This document shows positions 16,902 to 26,487 of a stretch of DNA of 64,000 bases, in pieces; position 1 is the stretch's first letter, and each line of letters opens with the position of its first letter. The position numbers and the translations under genes were made by a program. Origin of the DNA: Ruegeria sp. ANG-R (GTDB lineage: Bacteria > Pseudomonadota > Alphaproteobacteria > Rhodobacterales > Rhodobacteraceae); NCBI RefSeq assembly GCF_000813985.1, contig NZ_JWLJ01000008.1:1-64000 (forward strand). Direction: 5' to 3'. The notes under the pieces are model-generated. The model was not told where the DNA came from and made no database searches. It worked only from the letters and a program-made list of their open reading frames with translations.

Positions 16902-19207
16902 TTATTTGTTCCTATGACATGTGTTGAAAATGGTGAAAGAAGCCACGCGACGGTCAGACCAGCACATAATACGGAGCCAATCTGGTGGATGGCAGGAAGG
17001 CTGCTGCTCCCGAGGATCGCGAACGCACCCACCGAACTCAGAGCGGATAGGGACACGGCGCGATAGGTCTCGGGATGCGATCCAATATCCGGGTCGCCAA
17101 GGAAAATCGCATAATCCGCACCGATCGCCAGCACCAGAAACAGAGACATCACGGTCAGCAGGTTCAACGGCACCCCGACCAGCGCGGCCAAGGCCGGGGC
17201 CGCCACAACCGCCGCAGCAGGCACCAACGCCAGCCGTGTGCCGTGCGCCACACCGTCGCGCATACAGAACAACGTCCAGAGCAGAACCAACGCCGCCAGC
17301 AAAGCGTATTGGGCGCCCCTACGGGACTGTTCAAAGGCTCGGTTCGCACCGTCGACCGGGTCCATCAAATACACGCCCTCAAAACGCTGCGCCAATTCAG
17401 AGACAGCGGTAGTGGTTCCTCCGACAATCGGGACAGCTGCCCAGACACGCCCGTCGTGCGTATGATGCACGACCTGCAGGGCGCGATGCTGTGGCGCGAC
17501 CGCCTGAACGCTCTCAATAGTAAGCAGCTCTGGCTTCGGTACGACAAATGGCAGGCCCGTTACTCTTGCCCAGCGTGGCGCCAGTCCATTCTTCACAAGC
17601 GCGGCGGTTTCAGACTGCTGAGACAGGCTGGGGATCAGGTCCGAAATCACAAAAGCCGAGGTAATCTGACCTAACTGCTGAAGACCGCGCAAGGCAGGAG
17701 CGATGCTTTCAAGCTGTTCCAGCAATTCTTGGCTGTCATCCGCCTCGACCACAAGAAATCGGCTGATCTGAGTTGAGGGGAACAGTTCAGCCCCCAATTC
17801 GGCATCACGCAACAACGCCTCGGGTGCGTGGCCCAACGTTCGGACATCATCGGAAGGTGGTTGTAGACTAAGAAAACCACCGGCCAGCAGCGCCAAACCC
17901 ATGACCGAGTACCCCAAGAAACCGGCAATTCGGATGTGCTGCCTCCGTAACTTCGCGCTGAACAACGCCTGTTGCTGATTTGTCGGGATGGGCAGCAAGC
18001 CAATTGCAGGAAACAGGATCAGGATCGTCGTCATTGCCGCAGCGATACCAGCACAGGCAATCACGGCGATTTGTGCCAACAGATCGAACGAAGCGAACAG
18101 CAAACTGGCGAACCCCACAGCAGAACTGAGGGCTCCGAACAGCAAGGCTTTGCGCGTGGCCAATGCCACGCACTTGTCGCAATCTGGTCGCGCCAGAAAA
18201 TAGTGAAAGATGTAGTCTGCCACCACGCCCAGCAATCCCCCGGCAAAGCCAAGCGCGACGGTGTTCACACTGCCCCAGATCAGCGCGGCAGCAGCCCCGC
18301 CCCAGAGTAACCCGAGGCCAAGAACCAAAGCAGTTGCAATCAGGATTCGAACCGATCGCATGGATGCAACAATTACGGCCAGCACCCACAAGGCGGACAG
18401 CAGCGTCAGGCGTTCGGTCTCGGCCCGCGACGCTTTGGCGATATCGGCGGAAAAGAAAACGCCGCCCAGAAAGTGGACTTGGACCTGTGGCCGGTCCTGC
18501 AGCGTTTCAGCAACGACCGCACGAACTGCTGCGGCTAAATCGCTTTCACCTTCCAGATCGTTGACACCATCAGCCTGAAACGGGACCCGCACGTGGGATA
18601 CGCCATCCGCAGATCGAAAAACCGGCACGCCACCAATCAATTGGTCCGGAATTGCTGGATCAAAAGCCGAAATCAACGCTAGCCCGGTCAGGTTGAATGG
18701 GTCGCGCGCTGGATCTGTAAAAGACAAGGCCATGCCCGGTATCGTCAATCCGGCTAACGCGCGGGCCAGAATTCCCTCGCCTTCCGACTGCTCAAGATCC
18801 TGACGATCCTTACGGCTCACAACGCCCGGGAAAGCCTGCAACAACAGCTCGGATAATTGCTGGTCCTCTGGGTTTTGTCCCGTCAGCTCCGCTGAGAAAA
18901 GACCAGGATGAGCCATCAAGGCAGCCTTTAGCGCAAGCGCCGCACCCACGGCGCGATCCGGGTCCTGATGCGACAGAAGTACACTTCCTTGCCCAGTTTG
19001 CTGGCCGCGCAACTCGGTCCAAACTGCGTCAAGTTCCGAACCTTCACTGTTGCTGTGCTCAAAGGTCGAGATGTCACCCCGGATTTGAAACCGCCCGTCG
19101 GCAATGCCCATAAAAAGGACAACGGCACACACCGCCTGCGCAACGATCCACAGTAGAACCCGGCGATCAGGAATCACAGTCAGCGCGCCTCTTGAAACTG
19201 CTGCCAC
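16898..19207 (-). CDS. MMPL/RND-family exporter
   Basis: 769 residues with the duplicated RND layout: a signal-anchor helix, a large periplasmic loop (residues about 40-250), a bundle of about six membrane helices (about 255-420), a second periplasmic loop and a second bundle to the C-terminus. It should sit in the inner membrane and use proton flow to move the polyene lipid or its precursor. It is 24-30 kDa smaller than multidrug RND pumps, as usual for MMPL types in aryl-polyene clusters. The ATG at 19207 lies inside the LolA gene; a GTG at 19177, two bases after the LolA stop, is an alternative start. Confidence 0.85.
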   Translation of the reverse strand: MAAVSRGALTVIPDRRVLLWIVAQAVCAVVLFMGIADGRFQIRGDISTFEHSNSEGSELDAVWTELRGQQTGQGSVLLSHQDPDRAVGAALALKAALMAHPGLFSAELTGQNPEDQQLSELLLQAFPGVVSRKDRQDLEQSEGEGILARALAGLTIPGMALSFTDPARDPFNLTGLALISAFDPAIPDQLIGGVPVFRSADGVSHVRVPFQADGVNDLEGESDLAAAVRAVVAETLQDRPQVQVHFLGGVFFSADIAKASRAETERLTLLSALWVLAVIVASMRSVRILIATALVLGLGLLWGGAAAALIWGSVNTVALGFAGGLLGVVADYIFHYFLARPDCDKCVALATRKALLFGALSSAVGFASLLFASFDLLAQIAVIACAGIAAAMTTILILFPAIGLLPIPTNQQQALFSAKLRRQHIRIAGFLGYSVMGLALLAGGFLSLQPPSDDVRTLGHAPEALLRDAELGAELFPSTQISRFLVVEADDSQELLEQLESIAPALRGLQQLGQITSAFVISDLIPSLSQQSETAALVKNGLAPRWARVTGLPFVVPKPELLTIESVQAVAPQHRALQVVHHTHDGRVWAAVPIVGGTTTAVSELAQRFEGVYLMDPVDGANRAFEQSRRGAQYALLAALVLLWTLFCMRDGVAHGTRLALVPAAAVVAAPALAALVGVPLNLLTVMSLFLVLAIGADYAIFLGDPDIGSHPETYRAVSLSALSSVGAFAILGSSSLPAIHQIGSVLCAGLTVAWLLSPFSTHVIGTNK

Positions 19208-19776
19208 AGGGTCAAAAGCTCGGCCCGGTCAGAACTGTCCACTTCCAGTCGCACAGCATTGGCCTCATAAGATTGCCCTTGCGCATCTTTCGCCCAGAAC
19301 ACGATTTCTCGAAGCACCGGATCTGCCCCACCCGAAACGCGCAGCGTGACCGGTTCGGATTTGCCGGACGGTGTTTTCATGACGCCGCGTATCTGCGTAT
19401 CACCGTTAGGCATCTGCCTTTCGTCGCTGAGCGTAAATATTCCTGTCTTGACCAGCGCCTGCGGATCGCCCGAGAGCATCCGGTCGAGTATAGTCAACTC
19501 CAGCGCCCCACGCCCTTCGTCAAGCGCAGAAAAATCACCGGCGGGGTTCAATTGATACAACCCATCCCGCACCACGATCAGCGTTGTTTCAAACGGAGTT
19601 CGGGTCGCCCAGATCAGCCCCTCACCGGGTAACAGGGCAAATGAACCAGTTGTTTCAAGCGTCACGTCATGCTCGGGCAAGTAACGCGACTGATGGAACG
19701 TCCCACCCAAAGGCGCTGCTGCCGCCAGACCAGCAACCAGACACATCAAAAGGACCAGAACAACACGTATCATCAT
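19180..19776 (-). CDS. LolA-like periplasmic carrier
   Basis: 198 residues with an N-terminal signal peptide (MMIRVVLVLLMCLVAGLAAA) and a half-barrel-like beta domain, as in outer-membrane lipoprotein carrier LolA. GTFHQSRYLPE and LLPGEGLIWATRTPFET are the typical first strands. In aryl-polyene clusters such proteins are specialised LolA relatives that probably ferry the hydrophobic product across the periplasm. The gene overlaps the thioesterase stop by ATGA and its end is overlapped by the exporter gene. Confidence 0.82.
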   Translation of the reverse strand: MMIRVVLVLLMCLVAGLAAAAPLGGTFHQSRYLPEHDVTLETTGSFALLPGEGLIWATRTPFETTLIVVRDGLYQLNPAGDFSALDEGRGALELTILDRMLSGDPQALVKTGIFTLSDERQMPNGDTQIRGVMKTPSGKSEPVTLRVSGGADPVLREIVFWAKDAQGQSYEANAVRLEVDSSDRAELLTLWQQFQEAR

Positions 19777-20192
19777 GCGGCCCGGTCGCCGTGTTTTTCG
19801 ACTTTGGCGTGGAAGGAGGCCGGAGTTTCAAACTGCATGACACCGGTGTCCGCTGCAACACAAACCATCGTCGTCTGGCCCTTGGTCAGGCGCGCATCGG
19901 TATCGAAATCAACAACCTGATAATCAATGACCATGCGGTTGAGGTACTCCCGCAGCGTCGCCGTTACCCGAATCCGCATCCCGAACCGCGCAGGTGCCAC
20001 ATATTTCACCCGGAGATCGACCACCGGCCAGCCAAAGCCGTCCTCTCGCATCTGCGGAAAGTTGTATTCCAGCTTGTCCAACAGAGCGCAGCGTGCCTCT
20101 TCGAACAGTTTTACATAGTTGCCGTGCCACATGATCTCCATCGGATCGAGATCGTAGAACTGCACGCGGGTCTCGATGCTGGCCGAGATCAT
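19773..20192 (-). CDS. Acyl thioesterase, hotdog fold (4-hydroxybenzoyl-CoA type)
   Basis: 139 residues from the ATG at 20192, two bases after the ammonia-lyase stop; a GTG start at 20207 would add five residues. The active-site motif VQFYDLDPMEIMWHGNYVKL holds the conserved Asp and the HGNY signature of YbgC/4HBT thioesterases. It would release or edit acyl chains from the carrier protein. Thioesterases of this type are standard in aryl-polyene clusters. Confidence 0.87.
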   Translation of the reverse strand: MISASIETRVQFYDLDPMEIMWHGNYVKLFEEARCALLDKLEYNFPQMREDGFGWPVVDLRVKYVAPARFGMRIRVTATLREYLNRMVIDYQVVDFDTDARLTKGQTTMVCVAADTGVMQFETPASFHAKVEKHGDRAA

Positions 20193-20194
20193 CG

Positions 20195-21739
20195 TCAAAT
20201 CTCCCACACGCGTTTGTGGATGTCGTCGGTCAGCTGGCGCAAAACAGCGTCCAACGGGTGATCTTCATCAATCCGCGGGATCGTTTCGCCCAATTGGTCC
20301 AAGAATGTCCGGGTTTCTGGCGTCAGCTGATCTTTCCGCAATTCTCCACATTCCAATCGCAACAAGACGGCCTGATGGACCGAAATCAGCAAGGCGGCTG
20401 CCACCTGCTCGGTCAGCGTGCAGACCCGCAGCGCGTCCCGCGAGGCGATGGTTCCCATACTGACCTTGTCCTGGTTGTGACACTCGGTTGAACGTGAAAA
20501 CACGCTGGCGGGCATCGTGTTCTTGAGCGCCTCTGCCGTCCAGGCCGAGGCTCCGATCTGCAAGGCTTTCAGACCGTGGTTAATCGATGCGCGCGCCTGC
20601 TCTGCACCGGACAGGTTCGAGGGCAGACCGTGGTTAAACTTGGTGTCCACCAGCAACGCCATCTGGCGGTCCATCAGGTCGGCCAGATTGGCCACGAGGT
20701 TCTTGAGCGAGTCGGCAACAAACGTCATGTGACCGCCATAGAAGTGACCGCCATGCAAGATACGGTGGTCATCCGGGTCGATCAGCGGATTGTCGTTGGT
20801 GCTGTTGATCTCGGTCTCTACCATTTGCGTAAACTGCGGCAGCATGTCGAACAGCACACCGATCACATGTGGCGCACAGCGGATTGAGTACCGGTCCTGC
20901 AAGCGTGCAGGTTCGTAATCAGCGCCCAGATTGACCAGGTCCGCACGAATACGGGCCGCTGCTTCGGCCTGACCGGGATGGGGTTTCGCCTCGAACAAGC
21001 GGGCGTCGAAATGGGCGGGATTACCAATCAGGGCGATCGCCGCCAGCGACGTGATACGTGTTGCCAATCGGCCCAGATAAGTCGCCCTCTCCATCGCAAG
21101 GGCGGTCAGCGCCGTCATCACCGCGGTCCCGTTCATGATCGCCAACGCCTCTTTCGGGCGCAGAGTGATCGGATGCAGGCCAGCCTTGTCCAAAGCCTGT
21201 GCCGCAGGCATCACTTCGCCCTGATAGGTGACGTCCCGCTCGCCGATCAGGGCCGCAGCAACATAGGACAAGGGCGTCAGGTCACCGCTGGCCCCCACCG
21301 ACCCTTCAGAGGGAATACGGGGCAGAATGTCATGGTTTAGCAACCCGGCCAGTAGATCCACCAGCTCTTCGCTGACACCTGAAAACCCGTGGGTCAAGGA
21401 GCTGAGCCGAACGGCCAGTACGGCGCGGGTCTGTTCCGGCGTCAACATCTCACCCAGACCGCAACCATGGAACCGGCTCAGATGCAGGGGCAGTTCGGGG
21501 ACCAGAGCGGGAGGGACGGCCCGGATAACACTGTCTCCATACCCGGTTGTCACACCGTAAATTTCACCGTCTTCTTCCAGCAAGCGGTCCAGATAAGCAG
21601 TGCTGCCCCGCAGCTTGCCGCGATAGGTAGGGCTGGTGTTGACCACCGCGGTCACCGCAGGCTGGCGCGCGATGCGAACGATGTCCGAACAAGAGATGTT
21701 CCGGTCGCCAAAAGTGATGCTCGCTATTGGGAAATTCAT
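20195..21739 (-). CDS. Aromatic amino-acid ammonia lyase (HAL/TAL family)
   Basis: 514 residues from the ATG at 21739 (ATGA with the upstream stop); the frame extends 15 codons further but without family support. The MIO cofactor triad Ala-Ser-Gly is at 150-152 in SVGASGDLTPLSY, and the catalytic Tyr is in YGVTTGYG near 61. The substrate-selectivity loop reads RFHGCGLG with His near 91, a pattern I associate with lyases of xanthomonadin and flexirubin clusters that prefer tyrosine. It would produce coumarate (or cinnamate) as the aryl starter. True histidine utilisation is unlikely as no other hut gene is present. Confidence 0.87.
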   Translation of the reverse strand: MNFPIASITFGDRNISCSDIVRIARQPAVTAVVNTSPTYRGKLRGSTAYLDRLLEEDGEIYGVTTGYGDSVIRAVPPALVPELPLHLSRFHGCGLGEMLTPEQTRAVLAVRLSSLTHGFSGVSEELVDLLAGLLNHDILPRIPSEGSVGASGDLTPLSYVAAALIGERDVTYQGEVMPAAQALDKAGLHPITLRPKEALAIMNGTAVMTALTALAMERATYLGRLATRITSLAAIALIGNPAHFDARLFEAKPHPGQAEAAARIRADLVNLGADYEPARLQDRYSIRCAPHVIGVLFDMLPQFTQMVETEINSTNDNPLIDPDDHRILHGGHFYGGHMTFVADSLKNLVANLADLMDRQMALLVDTKFNHGLPSNLSGAEQARASINHGLKALQIGASAWTAEALKNTMPASVFSRSTECHNQDKVSMGTIASRDALRVCTLTEQVAAALLISVHQAVLLRLECGELRKDQLTPETRTFLDQLGETIPRIDEDHPLDAVLRQLTDDIHKRVWEI

Positions 21740-23412
21740 TTTGCTTTCTGCTCCGATGCCCAGAAGTTGAAAAAGTTGAACCACTGATAGGGTGCTTTGC
21801 GGATCTGTTCCTCAAGAAAGGCAGCGTAGCGGCCCGCATAATCCCTAAGCCCCTGCCCCCGTTTCGCCCGTGGCAGATGCACCCGGTCGGCCAGCTTTTC
21901 CCAGCTGACTTCGAAGCGCCCATCACGCCGGTGGCACCCCATCATGTAGACCGGGCATTCCAGCAAATGTGATATCAGAAACGGCCCGGTGGGAAAGGCA
22001 GCCTCATCGCCCAAAAATGGAATGCGAACCAAATTGTCGCGCGCCTCGACGGGCGTCCTATCCGCCGCGATGACCAGCCATTCCCCCCGTTGTACACGGT
22101 CATAAAGCTCACCCGCGACCACAGGGTTCAGCGCAGTTACCTCGATCAACCGGGCCTGAGAACCGGGGTCCAGCTTTCTGAGAACGCTGTTGAAGTTTTC
22201 GGCGTGTTTGGTGTGGGCAAAGATATTGACCACAAAGGATTTCTGTTTCGACGCCACCGCCCGTAAGACCTCGGGGTTGCCCTGATGCGATACCAGAACG
22301 ACGATACCCTGCCCCGCCCCGACCTGATCGCGCAATGATGCAACCCCGTCGCCCAGCCACACATCTTCGGCCCCGATATCGCCATTCCAGGCGCTGGCCT
22401 TGTCCAAAGCCGCGCGGCCGAAATTCAGAAATTGCCAGAGGCTGTGATACCACGCGCTGCCACAGCTAATCCCCGCCTGCCGTGCCCGGGCCAAGTACTG
22501 GCCCGACGCCCGGCGCGCGTCGCCCGAGCACAGGAAAGCCACGGCAACAACCGGAGCGATCAGCACCATCGCTGCCCGTGCGCCCAGCAAGCGATATATG
22601 GTGGCCACGCAGCGAATGCCCCAATAGGTTCCGCGTTCCCTTTGATCCGCCCAATGCGCCGATCTGACCGGTCGCAGCCACCCGAACAACCGTCGGTACA
22701 GCATCGAGAGTACAAGCCGTGTGTGCATCTTCGAGATCGCGATATTGTCACGCAACGCATCGAAATTCGAATGGTTCTCAGCTGGGTAATTCACTTTTAC
22801 CGGAATTTGGCGCACCGGTGTTCCGTTCCAGAACATGCGCACCATCACCTCGATGTCGAAATCCATCCGGCGGCCCTGAACCTCGGCCTCGCAAACTTCA
22901 AGTGTTCGGGACACAGGATAAACACGCAGGCCGCACATCGTATCCTTGATCTGAAAGGACAGCGTTTCCACCCAGACCCAAAAATGCGTGATATAGCGCC
23001 CGATCCGGCGACCCCAAGGGGCGTCACTTTCATAAATAGGGCGACCGCTCCATAACATTTCGGGCTCGACGCGCGCATTGTCCAGCAACTCCTCTACCGC
23101 ATCCAGATCATGCTGTCCGTCAGCATCCACCTGAACAGTGTGCGTGAACCCAAGGGCCTGAGCCTCTTGCAAGCCACGAATGACCGCTGCCCCTTTGCCG
23201 CCGTTTTGCGAGTTGCGAAACACGCGTACCGAACCGTCAGATTGAGCCACCTGTGCAATCGCCGAGGCCGCCGGTTCCGCTGACCCGTCATCCACAACAA
23301 TCACCGGCAGGGCAAGCTGCGTCAGACGTTCCACAATTGTTGGCAACCCTTTGTAATGATTGAAGCTGGGAACCAGCGCACAGGGTTTGAACTCGGAAAT
23401 AGAAGCCATCAT
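21736..23412 (-). CDS. Fused glycosyltransferase family 2 and LpxL-like acyltransferase
   Basis: 558 residues, two domains. Residues 1-240 form a GT-A glycosyltransferase with VIVVDDGSAEP, NGGKGAAVIRG and VDADGQHD. Residues about 270-550 resemble Kdo-dependent lipid A acyltransferases, with the HxxxxE-like motif SHQGNPE and the block VIAADRTPVE. This fusion is characteristic of aryl-polyene clusters (ApeJ-like), where it probably builds the glycolipid part and attaches the aryl-polyene acyl chain. A membrane-associated cytoplasmic location is expected. It overlaps both neighbours by ATGA. Confidence 0.88.
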   Translation of the reverse strand: MMASISEFKPCALVPSFNHYKGLPTIVERLTQLALPVIVVDDGSAEPAASAIAQVAQSDGSVRVFRNSQNGGKGAAVIRGLQEAQALGFTHTVQVDADGQHDLDAVEELLDNARVEPEMLWSGRPIYESDAPWGRRIGRYITHFWVWVETLSFQIKDTMCGLRVYPVSRTLEVCEAEVQGRRMDFDIEVMVRMFWNGTPVRQIPVKVNYPAENHSNFDALRDNIAISKMHTRLVLSMLYRRLFGWLRPVRSAHWADQRERGTYWGIRCVATIYRLLGARAAMVLIAPVVAVAFLCSGDARRASGQYLARARQAGISCGSAWYHSLWQFLNFGRAALDKASAWNGDIGAEDVWLGDGVASLRDQVGAGQGIVVLVSHQGNPEVLRAVASKQKSFVVNIFAHTKHAENFNSVLRKLDPGSQARLIEVTALNPVVAGELYDRVQRGEWLVIAADRTPVEARDNLVRIPFLGDEAAFPTGPFLISHLLECPVYMMGCHRRDGRFEVSWEKLADRVHLPRAKRGQGLRDYAGRYAAFLEEQIRKAPYQWFNFFNFWASEQKAK

Positions 23413-23822
23413 GCAGACACCAGTTCGACAATACCGCTGGCATGTTCACCAAACGCCGACGCAATGGTGAATTTGACTCGGTCTCGTTCAGGATGGTGTT
23501 CTAGTGTCAGCTCTAGTTGCGTCTGCGGTTCAACCACCTTTTTGAATTTCAGGTTCCGCGTACCGGCGACCGCACGGCCACAGCCAAAAACCTGATCGGC
23601 CAGTTGAACCGCCCAATCAAGCAAGGCAATACCCGGAACGATCGGCTTTTCTGGGAAATGCCCTTGTAGGCATGTCAGCTCCGGCACCACATCCAGCCAC
23701 AAAACCGCCTGCGGGCCTTCAGATTTGACAATCCTGAACGACGGCAAAACGGTGGCGCGAGGGTCCTGTCCACTCACATCCAAGTCGTAGATATCTTTGT
23801 GATTGAGCGTTGCCATCTTCAC
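23409..23822 (-). CDS. 3-hydroxyacyl-ACP dehydratase, FabZ/ApeI-like
   Basis: 137 residues with the hotdog dehydratase signature LQGHFPEKPIVPGIALLDW, where His of GHFP is catalytic. It probably pairs with the other dehydratase (13380-13850) to form an active heterodimer, as known for characterised aryl-polyene enzymes. Start overlaps the AMP-ligase stop (ATGA) and its stop overlaps the glycosyltransferase start, so it is translationally coupled on both sides. Confidence 0.87.
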   Translation of the reverse strand: MKMATLNHKDIYDLDVSGQDPRATVLPSFRIVKSEGPQAVLWLDVVPELTCLQGHFPEKPIVPGIALLDWAVQLADQVFGCGRAVAGTRNLKFKKVVEPQTQLELTLEHHPERDRVKFTIASAFGEHASGIVELVSA

Positions 23823-25168
23823 CCCGAAAATAGTGCAGCCAAGGCTGCAGCCTGTCTTTTTCCGCGCTCATTGGTCGGAATTTCTCGGACAAACCGCCAC
23901 AGCTTTGGCGCGGATGCAGCGTTTTCCGCCGTCCTGATCGCGGTTGAAAGGTCGCGTTCGAGGCGGAACTTGCCTTTGCTTTGCAGCAAATGCTCGCCCT
24001 CGGGCGTGAGGGTTGCCACCATTGCCAGCTTTTGGCCCTTGTCCGTATCCAGACCAAGTGCGGCGGCTTCCAGAACACATGAGTTTGCTTGCGCAAGCAC
24101 CTCAATCCGAGGCAATGAGACGCGTACCCCTTCGATTTTGAGGACACGGTCATTTCGCCCACCCAATTCGAAACTGCGGGTGTCATCTGACAAGGTGCAT
24201 AAATCTGACGTCTCGAACCAATCACCACCGGGCGTCACCGCCGACCGGACGGCCAGACAACCTGAAGACGTTTGCCTAGTATCAACCCCGGGGAACACGG
24301 TCCACTGCTGCCCCAAGACAGCCTGGGTTCGAAAGCCAATGCCGCCGGTTTCCGTGCTGCCGTAAACTTCAACCGGAAAGGAGCCGGAAATCTTGGCCAT
24401 AGCCCTTGCACTGTCCGGCATCAGCGGCGCGCCAGAGGAAAACACCATCATCGGTCCCCTTTCTGATACCGGTCTGGACCCAAGGCGCATCATATGCGCC
24501 GGGCAGGAGACGATGACGGTTGGGCATTGCTCGGCGTAGTCCAGCGCCGCATCGACGGATATCTGGCGCGGTACAAACAACGCTCGCCCGGTGCTCAAGG
24601 GCCAGACAAGGTTAAACAGGATGCCATAGATATGGTGATGTGGAACCGTGGCCACGACCCGAGTCCCGGCAACGTCGGACCCAAACTGCTGGTGCAGGAT
24701 TTCGGCCTCAGCCTCAATCTGCCGCCAGGATTTCGGAATTGGCTGCGGTGCGGCAGTTGAACCGCTTGTGAAGAATACCAGGTTGCACGCGGCCGCCTCA
24801 GGCAGACTTAGCGCGCCATCTGGAATCTGAGCGGCAGAACTCAGGCGCGAAATTTCGGCATCGGTAACCAATTGATCGAACTGATCGGCACGGTCTGCCA
24901 GGCCATCGGGTGACGTAATTCCGGGCAGGATCGCAATTCCCCTACACGCAAAACACGCCAGCAAGGCCGCCAGAAAGCTCGATGGGTCTTCGCAGGCAAT
25001 CGCAATTCGGTCGACATTCCTCTTGCGTCTTTGCTCAGCGATGTCCCGGACCAGCGCATGCATCAAATTCAGAACATCGCCCACGGTCGCGGCGACAGCG
25101 CTCTCCTGAAACAGCACCTCGTCTTTCGGCCAATTCGGCAAGTCGCACAGTGATCTGAATAGGGTCAA
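23819..25168 (-). CDS. Acyl/aryl-AMP ligase (ApeH-like)
   Basis: 449 residues, short adenylate-forming enzyme. The P-loop FFTSGSTAAPQPIPKSW, the VYGSTETGG motif and a C-terminal lysine motif (PTNERGKRQ) are visible. It would activate the coumarate-type starter as an acyl-adenylate and load it on one of the two carrier proteins of the cluster. At about 450 residues it is shorter than acyl-CoA synthetases, as expected for this ligase type. A 116-base gap separates it from the phosphopantetheinyl transferase, so a minor promoter of its own is possible. Confidence 0.88.
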   Translation of the reverse strand: MTLFRSLCDLPNWPKDEVLFQESAVAATVGDVLNLMHALVRDIAEQRRKRNVDRIAIACEDPSSFLAALLACFACRGIAILPGITSPDGLADRADQFDQLVTDAEISRLSSAAQIPDGALSLPEAAACNLVFFTSGSTAAPQPIPKSWRQIEAEAEILHQQFGSDVAGTRVVATVPHHHIYGILFNLVWPLSTGRALFVPRQISVDAALDYAEQCPTVIVSCPAHMMRLGSRPVSERGPMMVFSSGAPLMPDSARAMAKISGSFPVEVYGSTETGGIGFRTQAVLGQQWTVFPGVDTRQTSSGCLAVRSAVTPGGDWFETSDLCTLSDDTRSFELGGRNDRVLKIEGVRVSLPRIEVLAQANSCVLEAAALGLDTDKGQKLAMVATLTPEGEHLLQSKGKFRLERDLSTAIRTAENAASAPKLWRFVREIPTNERGKRQAAALAALFSG

Positions 25169-25284
25169 CGTTTTCCAGCTCGTTAAATATCGACACGGCG
25201 ACCGCTTCTGTGACGACTGCGCCCAATAAGAAAACTCAAATACTCATTCCAGACAAACCGGCCTGAGAGACGGTTTCCTCTGTC

Positions 25285-25848
25285 TCAAACCGGGTGCTGC
25301 ACTACCGCACGCACCGTTTGAGCGTCAATACAAAAGGCATACCTGAGCCTATCGACATGTCCCTCAACCCAAGCGGATGTGACGGTTTGGGCACACTTGG
25401 TTGCTATTTCCGCAAATCGGTTTTCTACTCCGCATTTCAAGCAAGCTTCCCACAGGGTCCAGAACAGATAAAACCGAATCTGATCCGTTGGCTGCACCCC
25501 ATCCGGCCAGGCCACCTGCGCAAGCTCGGCCCAGTTCTGCCGGTCTTGCAGAACTTCCAGATCCAGACCAACCGGTCCTGTCTCAGATAACGCGGCCCCG
25601 ACAAACCCGCGGCGATGCGTTACCGACGTCCAAAGCCGTGTGTTTTCAGGTCCATAGGTCAATGGACCGTCCCTCGGATCGCTGAGCAACGCATTCCGCA
25701 TGTCGTCCCGGTCTTGAACCGCCCCGGCCAACAAAGCCCGTGCAGCCTGCGATTGCGCGACCCGATGCTTTGACCGGTTCTGGGGGTCTCCCACCAGTTT
25801 CGCGGTCAGAACAGTGCAACTCTGCCCGAACAGCAGGTGCGGTTTCAT
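25285..25848 (-). CDS. 4'-phosphopantetheinyl transferase
   Basis: 187 residues from the ATG at 25848. The Mg-binding VGLDLE motif and a WTLWEACLK motif (canonical form WxxKEAxxK) mark the AcpT/Sfp family; the usual Lys before Glu is Trp here, a deviation worth noting. It would convert the two apo-ACPs (27965-28484) into holo form. It is the first gene of the minus-strand operon and faces the lipoprotein gene across a 150-base shared intergenic region, the probable promoter site of the cluster. Confidence 0.8.
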   Translation of the reverse strand: MKPHLLFGQSCTVLTAKLVGDPQNRSKHRVAQSQAARALLAGAVQDRDDMRNALLSDPRDGPLTYGPENTRLWTSVTHRRGFVGAALSETGPVGLDLEVLQDRQNWAELAQVAWPDGVQPTDQIRFYLFWTLWEACLKCGVENRFAEIATKCAQTVTSAWVEGHVDRLRYAFCIDAQTVRAVVQHPV

Positions 25849-26004
25849 GGGACAAAAAGAAACCATCCGAGATGCAGTTAAGCCCTGTGCCCAGAAACGT
25901 CATTGCGACTAAACGTCGTCCTTGAATGTTTCGAGCGGTCCTGACATTGCTGCACCAATTCGAGCAATTTTTCCGAAGCTAGACAATATTGGTCCAAAAG
26001 ACGC
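25849..26004. promoter_or_regulatory. Divergent intergenic region of the aryl-polyene cluster
   Basis: 156 bases separate the two outward-facing operons. It must hold the promoters for both, unless transcription enters from elsewhere. I see no convincing sigma-70 pair or palindromic operator, and no regulator gene lies within the cluster. Confidence 0.5.
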
Positions 26005-26487
26005 ATGGCAGCCAACAAACGACTTTCAGCAGCCCTCTTCCTGACACTCGCAATCACGGGCTGCACGAGTGACGTGCAAAGTCTGGACGCCAACCGGACA
26101 ACATCTTCAGGCCAGTCATACACACCTCCGCTGATTGAACGTGTTGTGCCGGTCTTCACCCCGGTCATCAATGTCCCGCAAGGCCCAAAGCGCTTGTCTT
26201 CATCGGATGTGGAACAAGCCATCCTGCGCGGAGCGGGCGCCCGCGATCAGTGGTTTGTGACCAACAAGCAACCCGGCCAGGTGGACCTGACCGTCGTTGT
26301 CCGGTCGCATCAGGCGCGGGTCAAGGTTCTATATAACACCAATACGGTCAGTATTAATCTGGTCGACAGCACAAACCTGATGCAGTCCGTGGACAAGATT
26401 CACCGAAACTACAACAAATGGGTCATCCTGCTGCAGCGCGAGATCGAAACCGAGCTGCTGAAAAAGGCCGGGGGGAGCAACAGCTGA
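26005..26487 (+). CDS. Lipoprotein of aryl-polyene cluster, unknown role
   Basis: 160 residues. The signal peptide (KRLSAALFLTLAITGC) ends in the lipobox ITGC, so Cys20 should be lipidated. A small alpha-beta domain follows (residues about 70-155, LSSSDVEQAILRGA and VDLTVVVRSHQARVKV). It leads the plus-strand operon and overlaps the following synthase-like gene by four bases. Likely an outer-membrane or periplasmic accessory factor. No experimentally known homologue is recalled. Confidence 0.7.
   Translation: MAANKRLSAALFLTLAITGCTSDVQSLDANRTTSSGQSYTPPLIERVVPVFTPVINVPQGPKRLSSSDVEQAILRGAGARDQWFVTNKQPGQVDLTVVVRSHQARVKVLYNTNTVSINLVDSTNLMQSVDKIHRNYNKWVILLQREIETELLKKAGGSNS

Noticed and set aside
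20195..21739. Histidine ammonia lyase of histidine degradation
   Set aside because: No hut genes are nearby; the gene is embedded in an aryl-polyene operon and has the RFHGCG loop of aromatic lyases.
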